From the NCBI GenBank assembly GCA_004802725.1, contig SGPM01000002.1, forward strand, positions 189,873 to 253,872: 64,000 nt of DNA, written 5' to 3'. The stretch comes from Antrodiella citrinella (lineage: Eukaryota > Basidiomycota > Agaricomycetes > Polyporales > Steccherinaceae). A program made the position numbers and the translations under genes. This document shows, piece by piece, positions 36,432-47,246 of this stretch. The notes beneath the pieces are model-generated. The model was not told where the DNA came from, made no database searches, and worked only from the letters and a program-made list of their open reading frames with translations. The first letter of the stretch is position 1, and each line of letters starts with the position of its first letter.

Positions 36432-37185
36432 CTAAACGATATCTCTCTTGATCTTCTTCAACATAGCATTCATACGCAAACGCATGTCCGGTTGCCCTCG
36501 ACCTCCTCCGCGCTGAGTAATGCCGCCTCTCTCTGTCCCTCGAGGGGTATGGCCATGTGATCCATTTTTTGGTCGTGATGACTTGAGAGTATGAAGTGAG
36601 GCGCGCGAGTAAGCTTTGTTCTGCAGTTCTCGCAACGATGGCTTTTCCTCTTCGGCGTCGACGTCTTTGGACGCTTCTGGTAGTGGGCGGTGATGGTTGC
36701 CTCCTCCGCGCCCACGTCCATGTCCTCTTGAAACAGGTTCGCCGCGTCTTGGAGTTGTCTTCCCTCGTGAAGATGTTGTTTGAGACGATAGTGGTTGTGC
36801 AGCTTCCTCTCTCCTAGCGTTGGGCAATGGACGTCTAGGTTCCCCTCGACCGGTACTTGTTTCCATCTTCTCATCTCCGCTGTCTGATTTCTCGCGTTCA
36901 CTGCTCGCATTACGTTCCTCGTCTTGGTCGTATTCCTCAGCTACAGAACGCTTCTGCTTCTTTCCGTCGGGAAGAGTAGGACGCGACGAAACTAGTCCTT
37001 CTTTACGTTTCTGGGCTTTCCATTGACTTCTGACTTTCTGGACTTGGACCCAAGACTGCTTCAATTTTTTGGCTGCAGTATAGTGTCAGTTGCGAACAGT
37101 ACGAAAGAGCTGAAGAGAGCTTACCCCGATTGAGCGGCAGATGGTTGAACGTCGGAGGCCTTCTCTTCTCCCTTGCAGTGTCCAT
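36432..37185 (-). CDS. Small basic RGG-rich protein, probably nucleolar or RNA-associated
   Basis: I do not recognise this family firmly. Two exons: MDTAREKRRPPTFNHLPLNR from the ATG at 37185, then after one intron LKQSWVQVQKVRSQWKAQKR and on to TAG at 36432, about 230 residues. It is strongly basic with Lys/Arg clusters, acidic patches, GRGRGG-type repeats in the middle and a conserved-looking helix at the end (RLRMNAMLKKIKRD). The pattern of a short basic N-terminal helix plus RGG repeats suggests rRNA processing or another RNA-binding role; Fyv7- or Cgr1-like proteins are candidates. It shares a 228-base divergent promoter with eIF1, which would suit a ribosome-related job. Confidence 0.6.
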
Positions 37186-37413
37186 GTCGTGTTTGTGAGT
37201 CAGGTATCGTCAAGAGAAAGAAACAGATGGTTGAAGGAGACGCCTGTGGCCTCGCTTACCTAACGCACGGCTTTATATACTGCTTGACCCACCCGGCGCG
37301 ACCCAACTCCATCCTTCCAACTCGAAGTCGCTCCCTCTCTTTAACTCTTCTCAAACAACCCCCACTCAGCCTCTTTTCACAAACCCTCTTAATTTACGCT
37401 CTCCTCTCGTCGC
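37186..37413. promoter_or_regulatory. Short divergent promoter, basic protein gene / eIF1
   Basis: 228 bases between two start codons. A TATA-like TTTATATA lies at about 37272-37279, roughly 140 bases before the eIF1 ATG and 87 before the minus-strand ATG. The segment before eIF1 is a pyrimidine tract with CCCACTC and CTCTTTAACTCTTC, common in fungal translation-gene leaders. Inferred from position only. Confidence 0.45.
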
Positions 37414-37948
37414 ATGAACGTGCAGAACCTCGCCGCCTTCGGTCAGTAAACTCTCCGTCTTTCCCTTATCGATCCCTCTCCGCTCACACCGTTTTCTCGC
37501 AGATCCCTTCGCAGACGAGGGTGACCCGCTTGGAACAGACAACGACGTCGGGTCCCAACAGAACTACATTCATATCCGTATCCAGCAGAGAAACGGTCGC
37601 AAGACCCTCACCACCTTGCAGGGGCTTCCCAAAGGTGGGTTTTAGCGCTTCCCAGTACGCTACTACTAGGTCCTTGTCGCTGACCGGCCGCCCTCCGCAG
37701 AGTACGATGCTAAGAAACTCTTGAAGGCCTTCAAGAAGGTACGTACCCTGTGATCTCATGGTTACGTCCCTCCGCAGTCGCTGACTTATCCATGATCAAC
37801 CTAGGAATTCGCATGCAACGGTACTCTTGTTGACGACGAAGAGGCTGGACAGGTCATCCAACTCCAAGGAGATCAGCGTTCCAAGATTTCTACTTTCTTG
37901 GTCGAAGAGGGCATCCCCAAAGCCACCATTAAGATTCACGGTTTCTGA
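37414..37948 (+). CDS. SUI1: Translation initiation factor eIF1 (SUI1)
   Basis: eIF1 binds the 40S P-site region and enforces start-codon fidelity during scanning. Four exons (37414-37441, 37503-37634, 37701-37738, 37805-37948) give 113 residues, the usual eIF1 length. Landmarks: NLAAFDPFADEGDP, NYIHIRIQQRNGRKTLTTLQ, GLPKEYDAKKLLKAFKKEFA, CNGTLVDDEEAGQVIQLQGD and VEEGIPKATIKIHGF at the end. These cover the SUI1 fold and its basic 18S-binding loop. Start context is CGCATGA, not an optimal Kozak sequence; eIF1 genes commonly have poor start contexts as part of autoregulation, which fits here, although that is known from other species rather than shown by this sequence. Confidence 0.95.
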
Positions 37949-38261
37949 TTTCTTCATCCTCCGAGGAACATCTTCTCGCAGAGAATTTCGTCCCCCCACA
38001 TTGTCAAGTTGCGGTGTGTTCGTGTTCAGTATCCTCCTTTGCCTCTTCCGCTTTATGCCACGATCTGTTTCGTTTGATGACTCTCTTTTCTTACCGCTGT
38101 ATAAATTATTGTCGAATGTCATTCGGACTTCATGATCCACATTGTTGTGCGACGCGCAGTATCCCGTGAAAATAGTTGGTTTGTCTCCATAAGCTCGCTG
38201 GTCTCTGGAAAACACAAGCACATGATCATAGCCACCCAAGAAATATACCCCGGACTGCGCT

Positions 38262-39189
38262 TTATTTGATCTTGTCCAAAGGCCTATGACATCAAGAATC
38301 AATACCCTGCACACGACCAACATATCAAGGAAAAGACGGCACCTATTGAAACCACCTCTGCGGTTCATGTACTGTCGCCAGGTGCGTATCTTCTTGACGT
38401 CTGCGCCACCGTCCTGGTTGCCTGTTACTTGCTTCCCCTGTGACAATGGGTCCTCGTCAAACAAATGCGGAGGGTCAGATGCAGAGATTACATTCCTTGG
38501 TGGTACCAAAGCCCGACATGCCCATCATAGCCATCATGGCCTCGTCGTCGGGATTTATCGCTTCCATAGCTTCTTCCTCTTCACCGTCTTCCGCAGGTCC
38601 CTCGGAATCTATTCGCGGATTCTCTTCCACCACTGCAAGAGCACCATGTATCAGCAAACCAGAATGCGTAAATTATCCTGTTTCGAACATACCTGGATGG
38701 CTTGAGGAAGAAGCTTCGGCAGCTGGAGGTGCTTGCACCGGCGGTTCTACAGACGGCATGCGAGCTACAGTCGGCTCGCGCATCTTGGGGTGTGGTTCGC
38801 GTTCGCGGTCTCGTTCACCACCTCTACGCCCATCCCCTCTACCATCCCTGTCTCGGTCCCTGTCGTCTCGTCTACCACCATCCCGTCTGTCCTTAGCATC
38901 CCTGTTCTTCCGGTCATCGTCTCGAGTGTACTCTCGCCTGTCTACCAACAAACACGGCTCATAAGTTCAAATCATTTCATCGCAGTAACTTGAGTGAACT
39001 CTCACCAGACGGTCGTCTATCTCGATCTCCCCTCCTAGGACTCCTCGACCGACTGCCTCTTCGTTTCGGCGGCGGAGGGCCGTTGTACCGTCCTCCTCGG
39101 TCGCCCCGGTCGCGGTCGCGATCTCGGTCCCAGTCACCACTACGGTCCCGACTACGGTCCCGCCGTCTATTGTCGTATCTTGAAGACAT
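38262..39189 (-). CDS. U4/U6.U5 tri-snRNP 27 kDa protein (SNRNP27)
   Basis: SNRNP27 is an RS-domain component of the tri-snRNP and the B complex, influencing 5' splice-site choice. The start ATG at 39189 leads into a domain of Arg-Asp and Arg-Ser repeats (for example DRDRDRDRGDRGG), then an acidic linker, then the conserved C-terminal motif AMMAMMGMSGFGTTKGK, followed by RTWRQYMNRRGGFNRPLDKI, the signature of the family. The final exon is very short: after FN the donor GTGCCG and acceptor CATAG add RPLDKIK and TAA at 38262-38264. A minus-strand frame running through this intron to 37796 is a read-through artefact. It is convergent with eIF1. Confidence 0.9.
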
Positions 39190-39401
39190 TGGCGTTGTCG
39201 GTGGAAAAGAGCAGGTGAGCCACGCGCAAGTGAGCAAGTAGTGGTAGTGGGTCTAACGAAAGACGCGTAAGCGCGCGGTGTGGCGCCGCTCACGGTGCTA
39301 GCCGACACGAGAGGTTCTGTTCGCGGTTCGAGCTTTCCGTTCTCATTTCATTACATACTATACAACATGCATTCCACATACATCCCCAGAACGTCAGGCC
39401 C

Positions 39402-42400
39402 TTAGCTCGAGAAGCTCCTGGCTGGTATCAATGGCGACCCTCTGACAGGCGACGCGAACGACAGCTTGTTACCCATGACCTGCGCCTTCAACATCTCCAT
39501 CATCCCCTTCATGTCCACGATCTCCTCCTTCAGCTCCTCGTTCTCGTCTTTCAGCCGGCGGTTCGTCTCGGAGAGGTGTTGCGCGTGCTCGTTGTACTGG
39601 CTGAAGTCGACAGTTTGCGAACGTTTGCGCACGAGGAGCTGTTTTTGTGTGTCGAGGAGGCGGGCTTGGAGGGACTGGACTTGTTGTCGTTGTCGTCTGT
39701 CAAGGATCACAGACTGTGCGTGAGTAGGGAGCACTTATCAAGGGTATGTCAATACATGTACCGTGCTTCATCGTCCATTTGAGCGTGCGTTTTCTCGTAA
39801 GACTCTAAGCGCAGTCCCATTTTGTGGTACCTGCTCGTGAACGCTTTCAGATACTCATCCTGGTCGTTCAACCGCCGAGTGTCACTCTCCCTGCATAGGA
39901 TGTTAGCTCAGATCCACTACACTCATGAAGCGGAAAAACTGACCATAGTCGTTGCATCTTGATCAGCTGCTCGATCAGTCTCTCATAGTCATGTAGCCTG
40001 TCGACCTTGTGGGCATTCTCCTTGATTTTGGTTTCGAGGTGGAAAACACGGCCGGATGCTTCGGCCAGTAATATGCCTTGCGCCATGAATGTTTCCTGTG
40101 AATTAACCTCAATACACGCACGCCACAGCATGCAGCATGCAACCATACCTTGGCTTCCTTGTCAGCGGCACGCATAGCAGTCGCTTCGGCTAACCAAGAC
40201 GCCTTTTCCGCCCTCATCTCCCGCACCTTGTCTTGAAGCTTTCGGTTCCAATCCCCATACTGCTTGCTCATGGCGGACGCTTGCTCCTTGTGATTATTCA
40301 GCTCACGTTGTAGTCGGTGGACTTCGGCTTTATACTCCCGCATCTTGTTATGCTATGACGGAGATCAGACGACTGGGGGGGAGTTTTGAGTCGACGCACG
40401 CACCAAGCCTTGCCGTTCGATCTCGGAGTTCTTCGACACGACCTTATCTTGATACAACCTTCCAATATGTACCACGTTCTCTCTGGCCGACCACAGCTCA
40501 AAGTTGAGCTCACTTCTGAGAAGCAGGACTTCTCGCTGGAGTTCAGCTATCGCCTGAGCGACGTGCGACGGGATCTCGTCCGTGCTCTTTGACGGCCGCG
40601 CGCTGGTGTCTGGAGTGACCGTCCTAGAACTCGTAGTTGCCGCCATATCGCGAGACGGGGAGCGTGTCCTGGTTTGCTGAAACATTTCAGACGCCCAAGA
40701 CGACGACGATACGGTATCTACAAGCTCGATATCCAAGCCGGACTTGAGAGCGATGGAGGTGGTGACCATGTCTTGCAGGGATATCCGCGGCTTGCTCACG
40801 GGGTGGACTACCGGCATGCGAGCGAGGACAGAGGAGCCCGAGCTCCCGGCTGACGACGACAGTGCGACGTCTGGTCCTGAATCCTCGTCTGTAGATGTTG
40901 TGAGGTGAACGGGAGCCGTCATGGTCGCAAGCACTTGTTGTGCTTCGCGTAGACCCAAGGAGGCATTCCGAACGTCCAGCATAGTGCATTCTCCGACGAT
41001 TCGTGGGATGTCGTAGTCGGCCCAGAAATCAGGTTTGACAAGTTCGGCAGTAGCATCCCGCCAGATGAGAAGCGGGTGAAGGACGTGCCCACGCAGCAGC
41101 GGCTGAATTGAATACGCCAATAAGTCGATTCGCTCTCCTAATCATGACCTCGGAATAAAATAAACTTACCTCGCTCTTGCTTCGGATAAGACCCTCGTCA
41201 AGTGCTTCCTCCCAACTCACAGAATACGGCGTTTCCAGATTGTTGTCAGTGAGATATGATACTGGATAGCGTAAGAAACGCAGTGAATTGCAAGGGAATA
41301 GGTAGTACAGGAAGGAAAAGAATTGGTGTGGCGGAGGATTGGTCGCATTGATACCGCTAAAGACCACGTCAAGCCTCGTCCAATCCAGGTCTGAACGTAT
41401 TGGCAAGGTGTTGCGGTTGTCGAGAATGCTGTCCAACTCCTCTTCCTCGTCTTCGAACATGTCACGTAGAACATCGGGATCGAGTCCAAGTTTTGTACCG
41501 TCTTGAGGGTCAACCACGTTGCTTATCTTCCGTATCTTCCAGCATATAATTCTGGCAAGAATTACGAACAGCCATGGCAAAATGCGCTTGAGGTCTTCGC
41601 AAGCGTACACGGCGAATATTGGTAGGCACTTGGCGAGCATTGTGATACCCACCGAGACTATCGTAGACGAGTTATCCAAGACGAGGGAATGCAGAAGACT
41701 CTGCGTTAATGGATGCTGAGCCATGACCACTGCAGCACGAGTCGGGAAGTCACGCTGTGACGTGAACGCATGCAGCAGCATAAGCAGCTGTAGTCGCGTT
41801 GTGGGGGATGAGAAGCAGTTATAGATTTCTGTAAGCAAATCCTGGTCCAAGTAGAAACACGTCGATCATTAACGGCATGGGAGTTATATATCGTCTGCAC
41901 TTACGTTTGGTCTCTGTAGGCCTACTCTTACGAGAACGTCCTCCAGATTGGATTTCCAACATGCCTTCTTCTCCCGCTGCACATCGTCCAATTCGGCGAG
42001 CTCCAATACGTCATCTCCTGAGCTCTCGTTGTATGCATCCAGGAGGTACAGATCCATGAGCCGTCGTCGAAAGTTCCCGACCTTCTCCCTCCTTTTATTC
42101 CGCTCATGTTCATCTGAAGCATCGACGGCGCTTGGGACTGGGTCGAGTGCGGAGAGGATGAGCTCTTTTGCGTGATTGACGGCGGACGTCGAGAGCTTAG
42201 GCTCGCGGAGGGCTGGTCGCAGGACGAGTTCAAACCAAGTAGATATTAGCGACGATGGGGGTAGTAATGGGCGTAAGTGGAACAGGACCAGAAGGAATAT
42301 TTCGGTTTGGAATAACACGGCATGGACGATGAGAGCGTGGTGTATTCGTTGCAGGTCATCTTCAAGCTGTGCGATTAGGGTATCTGCATCCGGAGACACT

Positions 42401-42513
42401 GAACAATGCAGCACGAATGCATCTACTTGTTCTATGAGGGTGGGGAGGGGAGGAGCATCTGAAGAGGCTTCGAGTAGGAGACGAAGATGGCGGATGAAGT
42501 CAAGCGCGGACAT
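39402..42513 (-). CDS. TSC1: Hamartin homologue Tsc1
   Basis: Tsc1 stabilises Tsc2, the GAP for Rheb, and so restrains TORC1 in response to nutrients. The minus-strand exons give an N-terminal alpha-helical repeat domain (SALDFIRHLRLLLEASSD, then LLMLLHAFTSQRDFPTR and SVGITMLAKCLPIFAVYA) and FYYLFPCNSLRFLRYP, which aligns in character with the YxxYPCNFxxFLR block of hamartin. A Ser-rich linker is followed by long coiled coils beginning LLLRSELNFELWSARENVVH, the conserved TSC1 coiled-coil entry, and ending at 39402. About 900 residues. The ATG at 42513 is preferred; an upstream in-frame ATG at 42669 would add 52 unconserved residues. Tsc1 is found in many basidiomycetes and fission yeast but not in Saccharomyces, which supports the lineage call. 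Confidence 0.82.
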
Positions 42514-42782
42514 GGATGGCGGGAAACCGCGTCGGGCGTGGTGACTCTGACCATCACCGTGCATTCCGCTCAGGTCGCGCTCACTAGCAGCTCTGATCGA
42601 CGACCACCAACGTCGAGCTCGCACAAAGGTTGTGTCGTGCTCTCCTCCAGCGCAGCAATATAAATTCATAATTCATTCCACGTGTTTTGCATCATACAGT
42701 CTCCAGATCTTGGCCGTCAAGTTATCGGTAAGTAGGCGCTACACTTCGTAACTTCGGATCCTCCATCAAACCGTCTTTCATC

Positions 42783-43660
42783 TTACTCGGTTTGTGTTGC
42801 TCTCTCGACGGGTTCAAAGGCCACCGCCTTCCCCGTTTCAACCCACTCATCGCACCCTTTGACCGTCTCATGGGGGGGCAGATATCCCGCCCGCAGTTTT
42901 CTTTTCGCCGCTACGCTGCTCATCTCTCCCCGAGCACAGTCTCGGGTGGACCTTGACCGTCCTGGGTACAGGCCATCATCAGACGAGGTGGACCGAGGGG
43001 AAGTTCTGAATGTATGTCGAATGCCCATGTGTGAATCGTCTTGCCATATGTTTGCTGGAGCTCCAGCATCGCTGGTTGTTCGGCGACATCCGTTGCCGTC
43101 GCTGAAGACAGCCGTAAGTATTCGTGCATGGCATATTCAATTGAAGGACAGTCACCAGGCACTATGTCCTTCGTGCACAGCTGCAGAAAGCCGCTTTCCA
43201 CCTGTAATGTATCAGGTGAGTTCTTCTTTTCATGTGGTGAATTGCTCACCTCGTACTTATGCGAATGCCAGTACTTCTTTTCGTGGTCAGGAAGACTGGT
43301 GACGACCTGTTCCATTTCTGTTCTGTCAATCACCGGAGAACGCACGCCGCAGCCTTCCTACCTTCTCAGATACAATATACTCAATGCCAATCAATCGAGC
43401 ATCCGCCGCCTAGTCAGAATCGTATATGATGCATTGATGGAAGTCTTCAGAAAGATGCATGCAGAAGTGATGCGTGCGGACGTGTCTTGTGGAATCGGTG
43501 CTGTAAAGAGTGCATGTGAGGAGATAGAGGATCGGACGTGGAAGAACTCGGCGCACGCGTAAACATGGAACGCATATAAGTGCTGGTGGATGCTGTTGAT
43601 CGGGGTAAAGCTCATCATTGCAGCACCAGAAGCTCGATATGCGGCGGTGTGGTAAGTGAT
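42783..43660 (-). pseudogene. OBAP / DUF1264 family gene with disrupted frame
   Basis: DUF1264 proteins (oil-body-associated proteins in plants, small cytosolic proteins in fungi) have unclear biochemistry. Family landmarks appear in order on the minus strand: [90 protein letters not shown], and a C-terminal GCDEWVETGKAVAFEP. They cannot be read as one protein. A TAG at 43410-43412 interrupts between YDSD and ARLIGIEY with no splice donor available to remove it. The next block is out of phase for the only available intron (about 43323-43360), and the C-terminal block near 42950 is in another frame. I read this as a gene inactivated by at least three lesions. Sequencing error or very unusual introns remain possible alternatives. 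Confidence 0.7.
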
Positions 43661-44217
43661 TCTTTTTGATTCAACATCCATCTTCGACTGCATGTGGTGT
43701 TGGTTTCTGCTAGTGTTGCATAGAGAGGGCATTCTATCGGGCTCTCGACTTCTTATATAGTGACTGCGACTCGTCTGATTGCATAGAAAATGACGAAGTA
43801 ACTCCACCAGGTTCGCAGCTCCTAAGAGGTGCCGCAAATCGAGAAATAAAATGAGTGTTTCGATGGATTTGCCGTGCCATAGCATTGTGTGCAATACAAC
43901 TTGAATGAGATGGAGAACTGTTCGTGCGCAACATCTGTGGCGTCTCAGTTGGAAGACGATGGTCCGAATTAGGAAAGTATAGACCCGTTTTGGGAATGTT
44001 GTTAGGGTTAGGGTTCTGTGTCAAGAGGAGGTTGTGCTCGCTGTCGTTGACAACGAGCTCACTCATCACACTACCGGCCCCATAACATCAGCCGTAAGTA
44101 CCTTCACCCTTACCCTTCATCCCACATAGCTTTCGACACCGTCTTCCCGATGACTTTGAGATGGATGGCCTCGATTCTATTTGGATGTAGCGCCAAACGC
44201 TGACCTTGCACTTACAG
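43661..44217 (+). promoter_or_regulatory. Upstream region and 5' leader of NAC-alpha
   Basis: Contains a double telomere-repeat-like box at 44002-44015 and a 5' untranslated intron whose donor GTAAGTA is at 44094 and whose acceptor TTACAG ends at 44217, directly against the ATG at 44218. No coding gene was recognised between the OBAP relic and NAC-alpha. Confidence 0.6.
44002..44015 (+). promoter_or_regulatory. Telobox-like TTAGGG repeat in NAC-alpha promoter
   Basis: The sequence TTAGGGTTAGGGTT is two units of the fungal telomere repeat, about 90 bases upstream of the leader intron of NAC-alpha. Tbf1/TRF-type factors bind such sites in other fungi and often regulate translation-related genes; binding here is inference. 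Confidence 0.55.
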
Positions 44218-44931
44218 ATGTCCGCCACTATCGAGGAAGTTCACTCCGACCACGAGGAGCATGACCATGACCATGACCATGACGGCCATGACCACGACCA
44301 TGATGAGGATCCCACTTCCCAGGCTGCTTTGGACAAGATCCAATCTCGTTCGGAGCGCAAGGCCAGGAAAGCTCTTCTTGGACTTGGCTTGAAGAAGGTG
44401 GAGGGAATCACCAGGGTCACTCTTAGGAGGCCCAAGAACGTACGTCTCAAAACGCCTTGTTTCGTGAGAGGTTGTATTCTGAACCTTTTGCCATACAACA
44501 GATCTTGTTCGTGATTGCCACCCCCGATGTATATAAGTCGCAGAACAGCGACTGCTACATCGTGTTCGGCGAGGCCAAGATCGAGGACATGAACTCCTCT
44601 GCTCAGCTATCTGCCGCACAGCAACTCGCGTCCGGCGGTGGAGGTGGAGGTATCCCAAGCTTGGAGAATTCTGGTGTCGGTGGTGACGATGACGACGACG
44701 ACATCCCCGAGTTGGAGGCTGTTGAGGAGGAGGGCCCTGTTGACGAGACCGGTGTTGAGCCCAAGGACATCGAGCTTGTCATGCAGCAGGTTGGATGCTC
44801 ACGTGCAAAAGCTGTGAAAGTGCTGAAGGACAGCGGAGGTGACTTGATCAATGCTAGTACGTGTCTTTGCACTTCTACAGTGGCTTCTCAGCTTATCACG
44901 ACTATTTCTAGTCATGGCTGCGAGCGAGTAA
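44218..44931 (+). CDS. EGD2: Nascent polypeptide-associated complex subunit alpha
   Basis: NAC-alpha pairs with NAC-beta at the ribosome exit tunnel and shields nascent chains from inappropriate targeting. Three exons (44218-44439, 44502-44856, 44912-44931) give 198 residues. The NAC domain runs from about residue 40: [53 protein letters not shown]; then an acidic linker and a C-terminal UBA domain, [20 protein letters not shown] ending LINAIMAASE. An unusual N-terminal stretch, [16 protein letters not shown] at about residues 15-30, alternates His and Asp and is encoded by a CCATGA-type short repeat. The last exon is 20 bases. A 5' leader intron abuts the ATG. It is convergent with TRM9, with about 145 bases between stops. 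Confidence 0.95.
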
Positions 44932-45076
44932 TTGTGCCTTTCTCCCATTTGTATTCGTTATACCTCACTGTTGTTTGCTTGCAAAACATGCCACTGGGCA
45001 CTTCGTGACTCTGCCACAGTATTGATCGCCACGAATGGATCCTAAAGGGCCCTCGTAAATCCGCCTGGTGAAATGG

Positions 45077-46173
45077 TCAACTGCATTCCCAACGGCTGAA
45101 CTCTACGTAGTAATTCGACCTCTCCCAGCCGTCTGCTACTATGTGAATGCCCTTTCTCTCATTCTTCCCATCACTGGACGGGGGTCTAGGGCCTATCTCT
45201 AATCCCAACCCTTCTGCAGCATAACGAACGAGAGCTGAGAGTTCGCCCTTTGCGAACATATGATAGAACCGATTGAACACTTTCGGTTTCGCTTCTTCTG
45301 TCTTCTTTTGTATCACAGACTCCGGTTCTGGAACCTCCACCGGAGGCACCTGCGGCTTCCCTTTGCCTTTGCTTCTTGGATTCGGCTTCGGTTTTGGCTG
45401 ACGTGCCTCCGACGTCAGAACCCAAGGGACGAATACGTCACAACCTGGACTTTCGTTATCCTCCGCGGATTCAGTTGGGATATGTCGTTTTGAGAGATCG
45501 TCCTGCTCGATAGCCCATACGTAGATCAGAGCACGTCCGTGGGACGGCGATATGCTCTGCATGATCCTCTACACGGTCCAAAATTCTCAGCAGTAAGCGG
45601 AGGTTGTACAGATTTTATGATTATAGCGCACCTGGACTGCAGTTTTTCGCCGTTCCGCAGTGGACAAATGGTGTACAGTTGCAATGGATATCGCGTAGTC
45701 CTACTCACAGCCTACGACATGAGCTTCATCGCGAAAAGGAAGCGAATGTGCACGCACAAAGGCACCATCTCGCCATGATCTCCCAAGCACGTCGCCCCGG
45801 ACGACTTCCCTAATCACATCTCCTTCGCCAGCCTTCTGAGCTATTTGGAGTAGATTCCTACTTCTGTCTACCCCGACGGTCCAAATTTCGCCCGGACGGT
45901 CAAGGGGTAGGGGGAGGTACTTTCCATTACCAGTCCCCGAGTCGAGTCCTACCCAACCTGCGGGCAGTGAGGAGATGAATTGGACAATAATCGGCCATGG
46001 CTAGAGCTAGAAGTCAATCACGGTGAGATTGCAGGATCCGCAGGGCATACCTTGTACCGGGTAGAAGAGAAATGAGGAGCTATTTCGTCGTATACCGTAT
46101 GAACATGCGTGTCCTCGTAATTCTGAGGATCTTGGCAGATGGCCGCAGATACCACTGCGATGGCTGCAGGCAT
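45077..46173 (-). CDS. TRM9: tRNA wobble-uridine carboxymethyl methyltransferase Trm9
   Basis: Trm9, with Trm112, methylates carboxymethyluridine at the wobble position of certain tRNAs to form mcm5U and mcm5s2U. From the ATG at 46173 (MPAAIAVVSAAICQDPQNYE) the protein reads THVHTVYDEIAPHFSSTRYK, WPIIVQFISSLPAGWVGLDS, GTGNGKYLPL (SAM motif I), VGVDRSRNLLQIAQ, HSLPFRDEA, then after a basic Pro/Lys insertion KVFNRFYHMFAKGELSALV, a conserved Trm9/ALKBH8 block, and SNYYVEFSRWE at the end. The order and final block are diagnostic. It is about 300 residues. The insertion around EARQPKPKPNPRSKGKGK is longer than in yeast. ALG13 is transcribed in the same direction just upstream, with 159 bases between its stop and this start. 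Confidence 0.9.
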
Positions 46174-46332
46174 TTTGGCACGGCCCAAGCACGGTCTCAC
46201 GATGCAGTCGAGGACAAGATACAAAGATAATGATATGAAGGATATAGATGATACAGACGACCCGTGTATAGCCCAAGAAAGAGTACAGAAGGAAAAGACG
46301 ATGAAAGTTGAAAGCCAAACTACTGGACTGAG

Positions 46333-46966
46333 TCACGCGAACCCCATCTCGTCATCGAGCATCTCTCTGAACCTGCTGCCATTGAATTGGGGGAATGGCA
46401 CAAAGTTTGATGGGTTCAACGTTTCAATGGCTTCAGGAAGGCCGCTGTATAGATGATGAGGTCGTTAGTTCCAAGGTCGAGCCAAGACGTCCTATGACTG
46501 CTCACGAGATGGTGGAGGCTCGCAGGTGACCGAGGTCAGCGAGCGAAGATGCGAGCTCTTCCTGGTGGTTGTCCAGTAAAGTCTCGTTGGGAATCACAAT
46601 GAGAGGTTTGCGCAACCTCAAGACGTCTAGTATCGTTCCCGATCCTATTGAGGAGGTCGGCTGTCAGGACTGATTGTCGCAACATCTAGCAATGCGCTTA
46701 CCCGCATGGCTAATGACCAGATCGGCCTGCTCGTATTCCTCCTGCAGAGAGGGCTTAAACCTCCATACCTCTACTTCTCCTTCGTCTCTCCGAACCCAAG
46801 TGTCGCCCGCCTGCTTGAAAGCATGGCAATCGAAGTCCGAGTTTCCGCACTGGACGACGATCCTGGAGTAGCCCTTGGCACGGAGGGCATCCAGCACGAC
46901 ATCTGAGAGGGCTGTCTGGACTAAGGTATCGAACCGGGTCGAGCCCACCGTCACGAAGGCGTGCAT
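46333..46966 (-). CDS. ALG13: UDP-GlcNAc transferase catalytic subunit Alg13
   Basis: Alg13 is the soluble catalytic half of the Alg13/Alg14 enzyme that adds the second GlcNAc to dolichol-PP-GlcNAc on the cytosolic face of the ER. The ATG at 46966 gives [20 protein letters not shown], the family's N-terminus; then [35 protein letters not shown] (the UDP-GlcNAc binding loop with the conserved His and GSGT), [20 protein letters not shown] and a C-terminal helix ending [11 protein letters not shown] before TGA at 46333. About 170 residues, normal for the catalytic subunit without the fused domains seen in animals. It is divergent from the P5C reductase gene (280 bases between starts). Confidence 0.93.
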
Positions 46967-47246
46967 CTGGTGTAATCGAAACTGAGGGTGACTCGTGTAA
47001 AGAGGAGGGCTGGGGGATATGTAACTCGTTCCAATGTTTTGTGAGTCTGCATGACCTCCGTATATAAATCACTTTCCCGACCCTTCAAAATTTGGCCACA
47101 CGACAAACCAGCGTTTGGGTCTTCTGCTCACCGGGTCTCGACTCTCTTCCTTTAGTTCCAACCGCCGGACCTCGAGGTGTCCATAATCATTGAACAAAGT
47201 CACACATACCCCCATCTGATTTGATCTTTATACCACGAAAACAAAG

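Noticed and set aside
37796..38509. Minus-strand 237-codon frame covering eIF1's last exon
   Set aside because: It is read-through of the SNRNP27 last intron and antisense of eIF1; the correct splice gives FNRPLDKIK and a stop at 38262.
39090..39180. GGTC/GCGA-type tandem repeat
   Set aside because: It encodes the Arg-Asp repeats of SNRNP27 and is explained by the protein.
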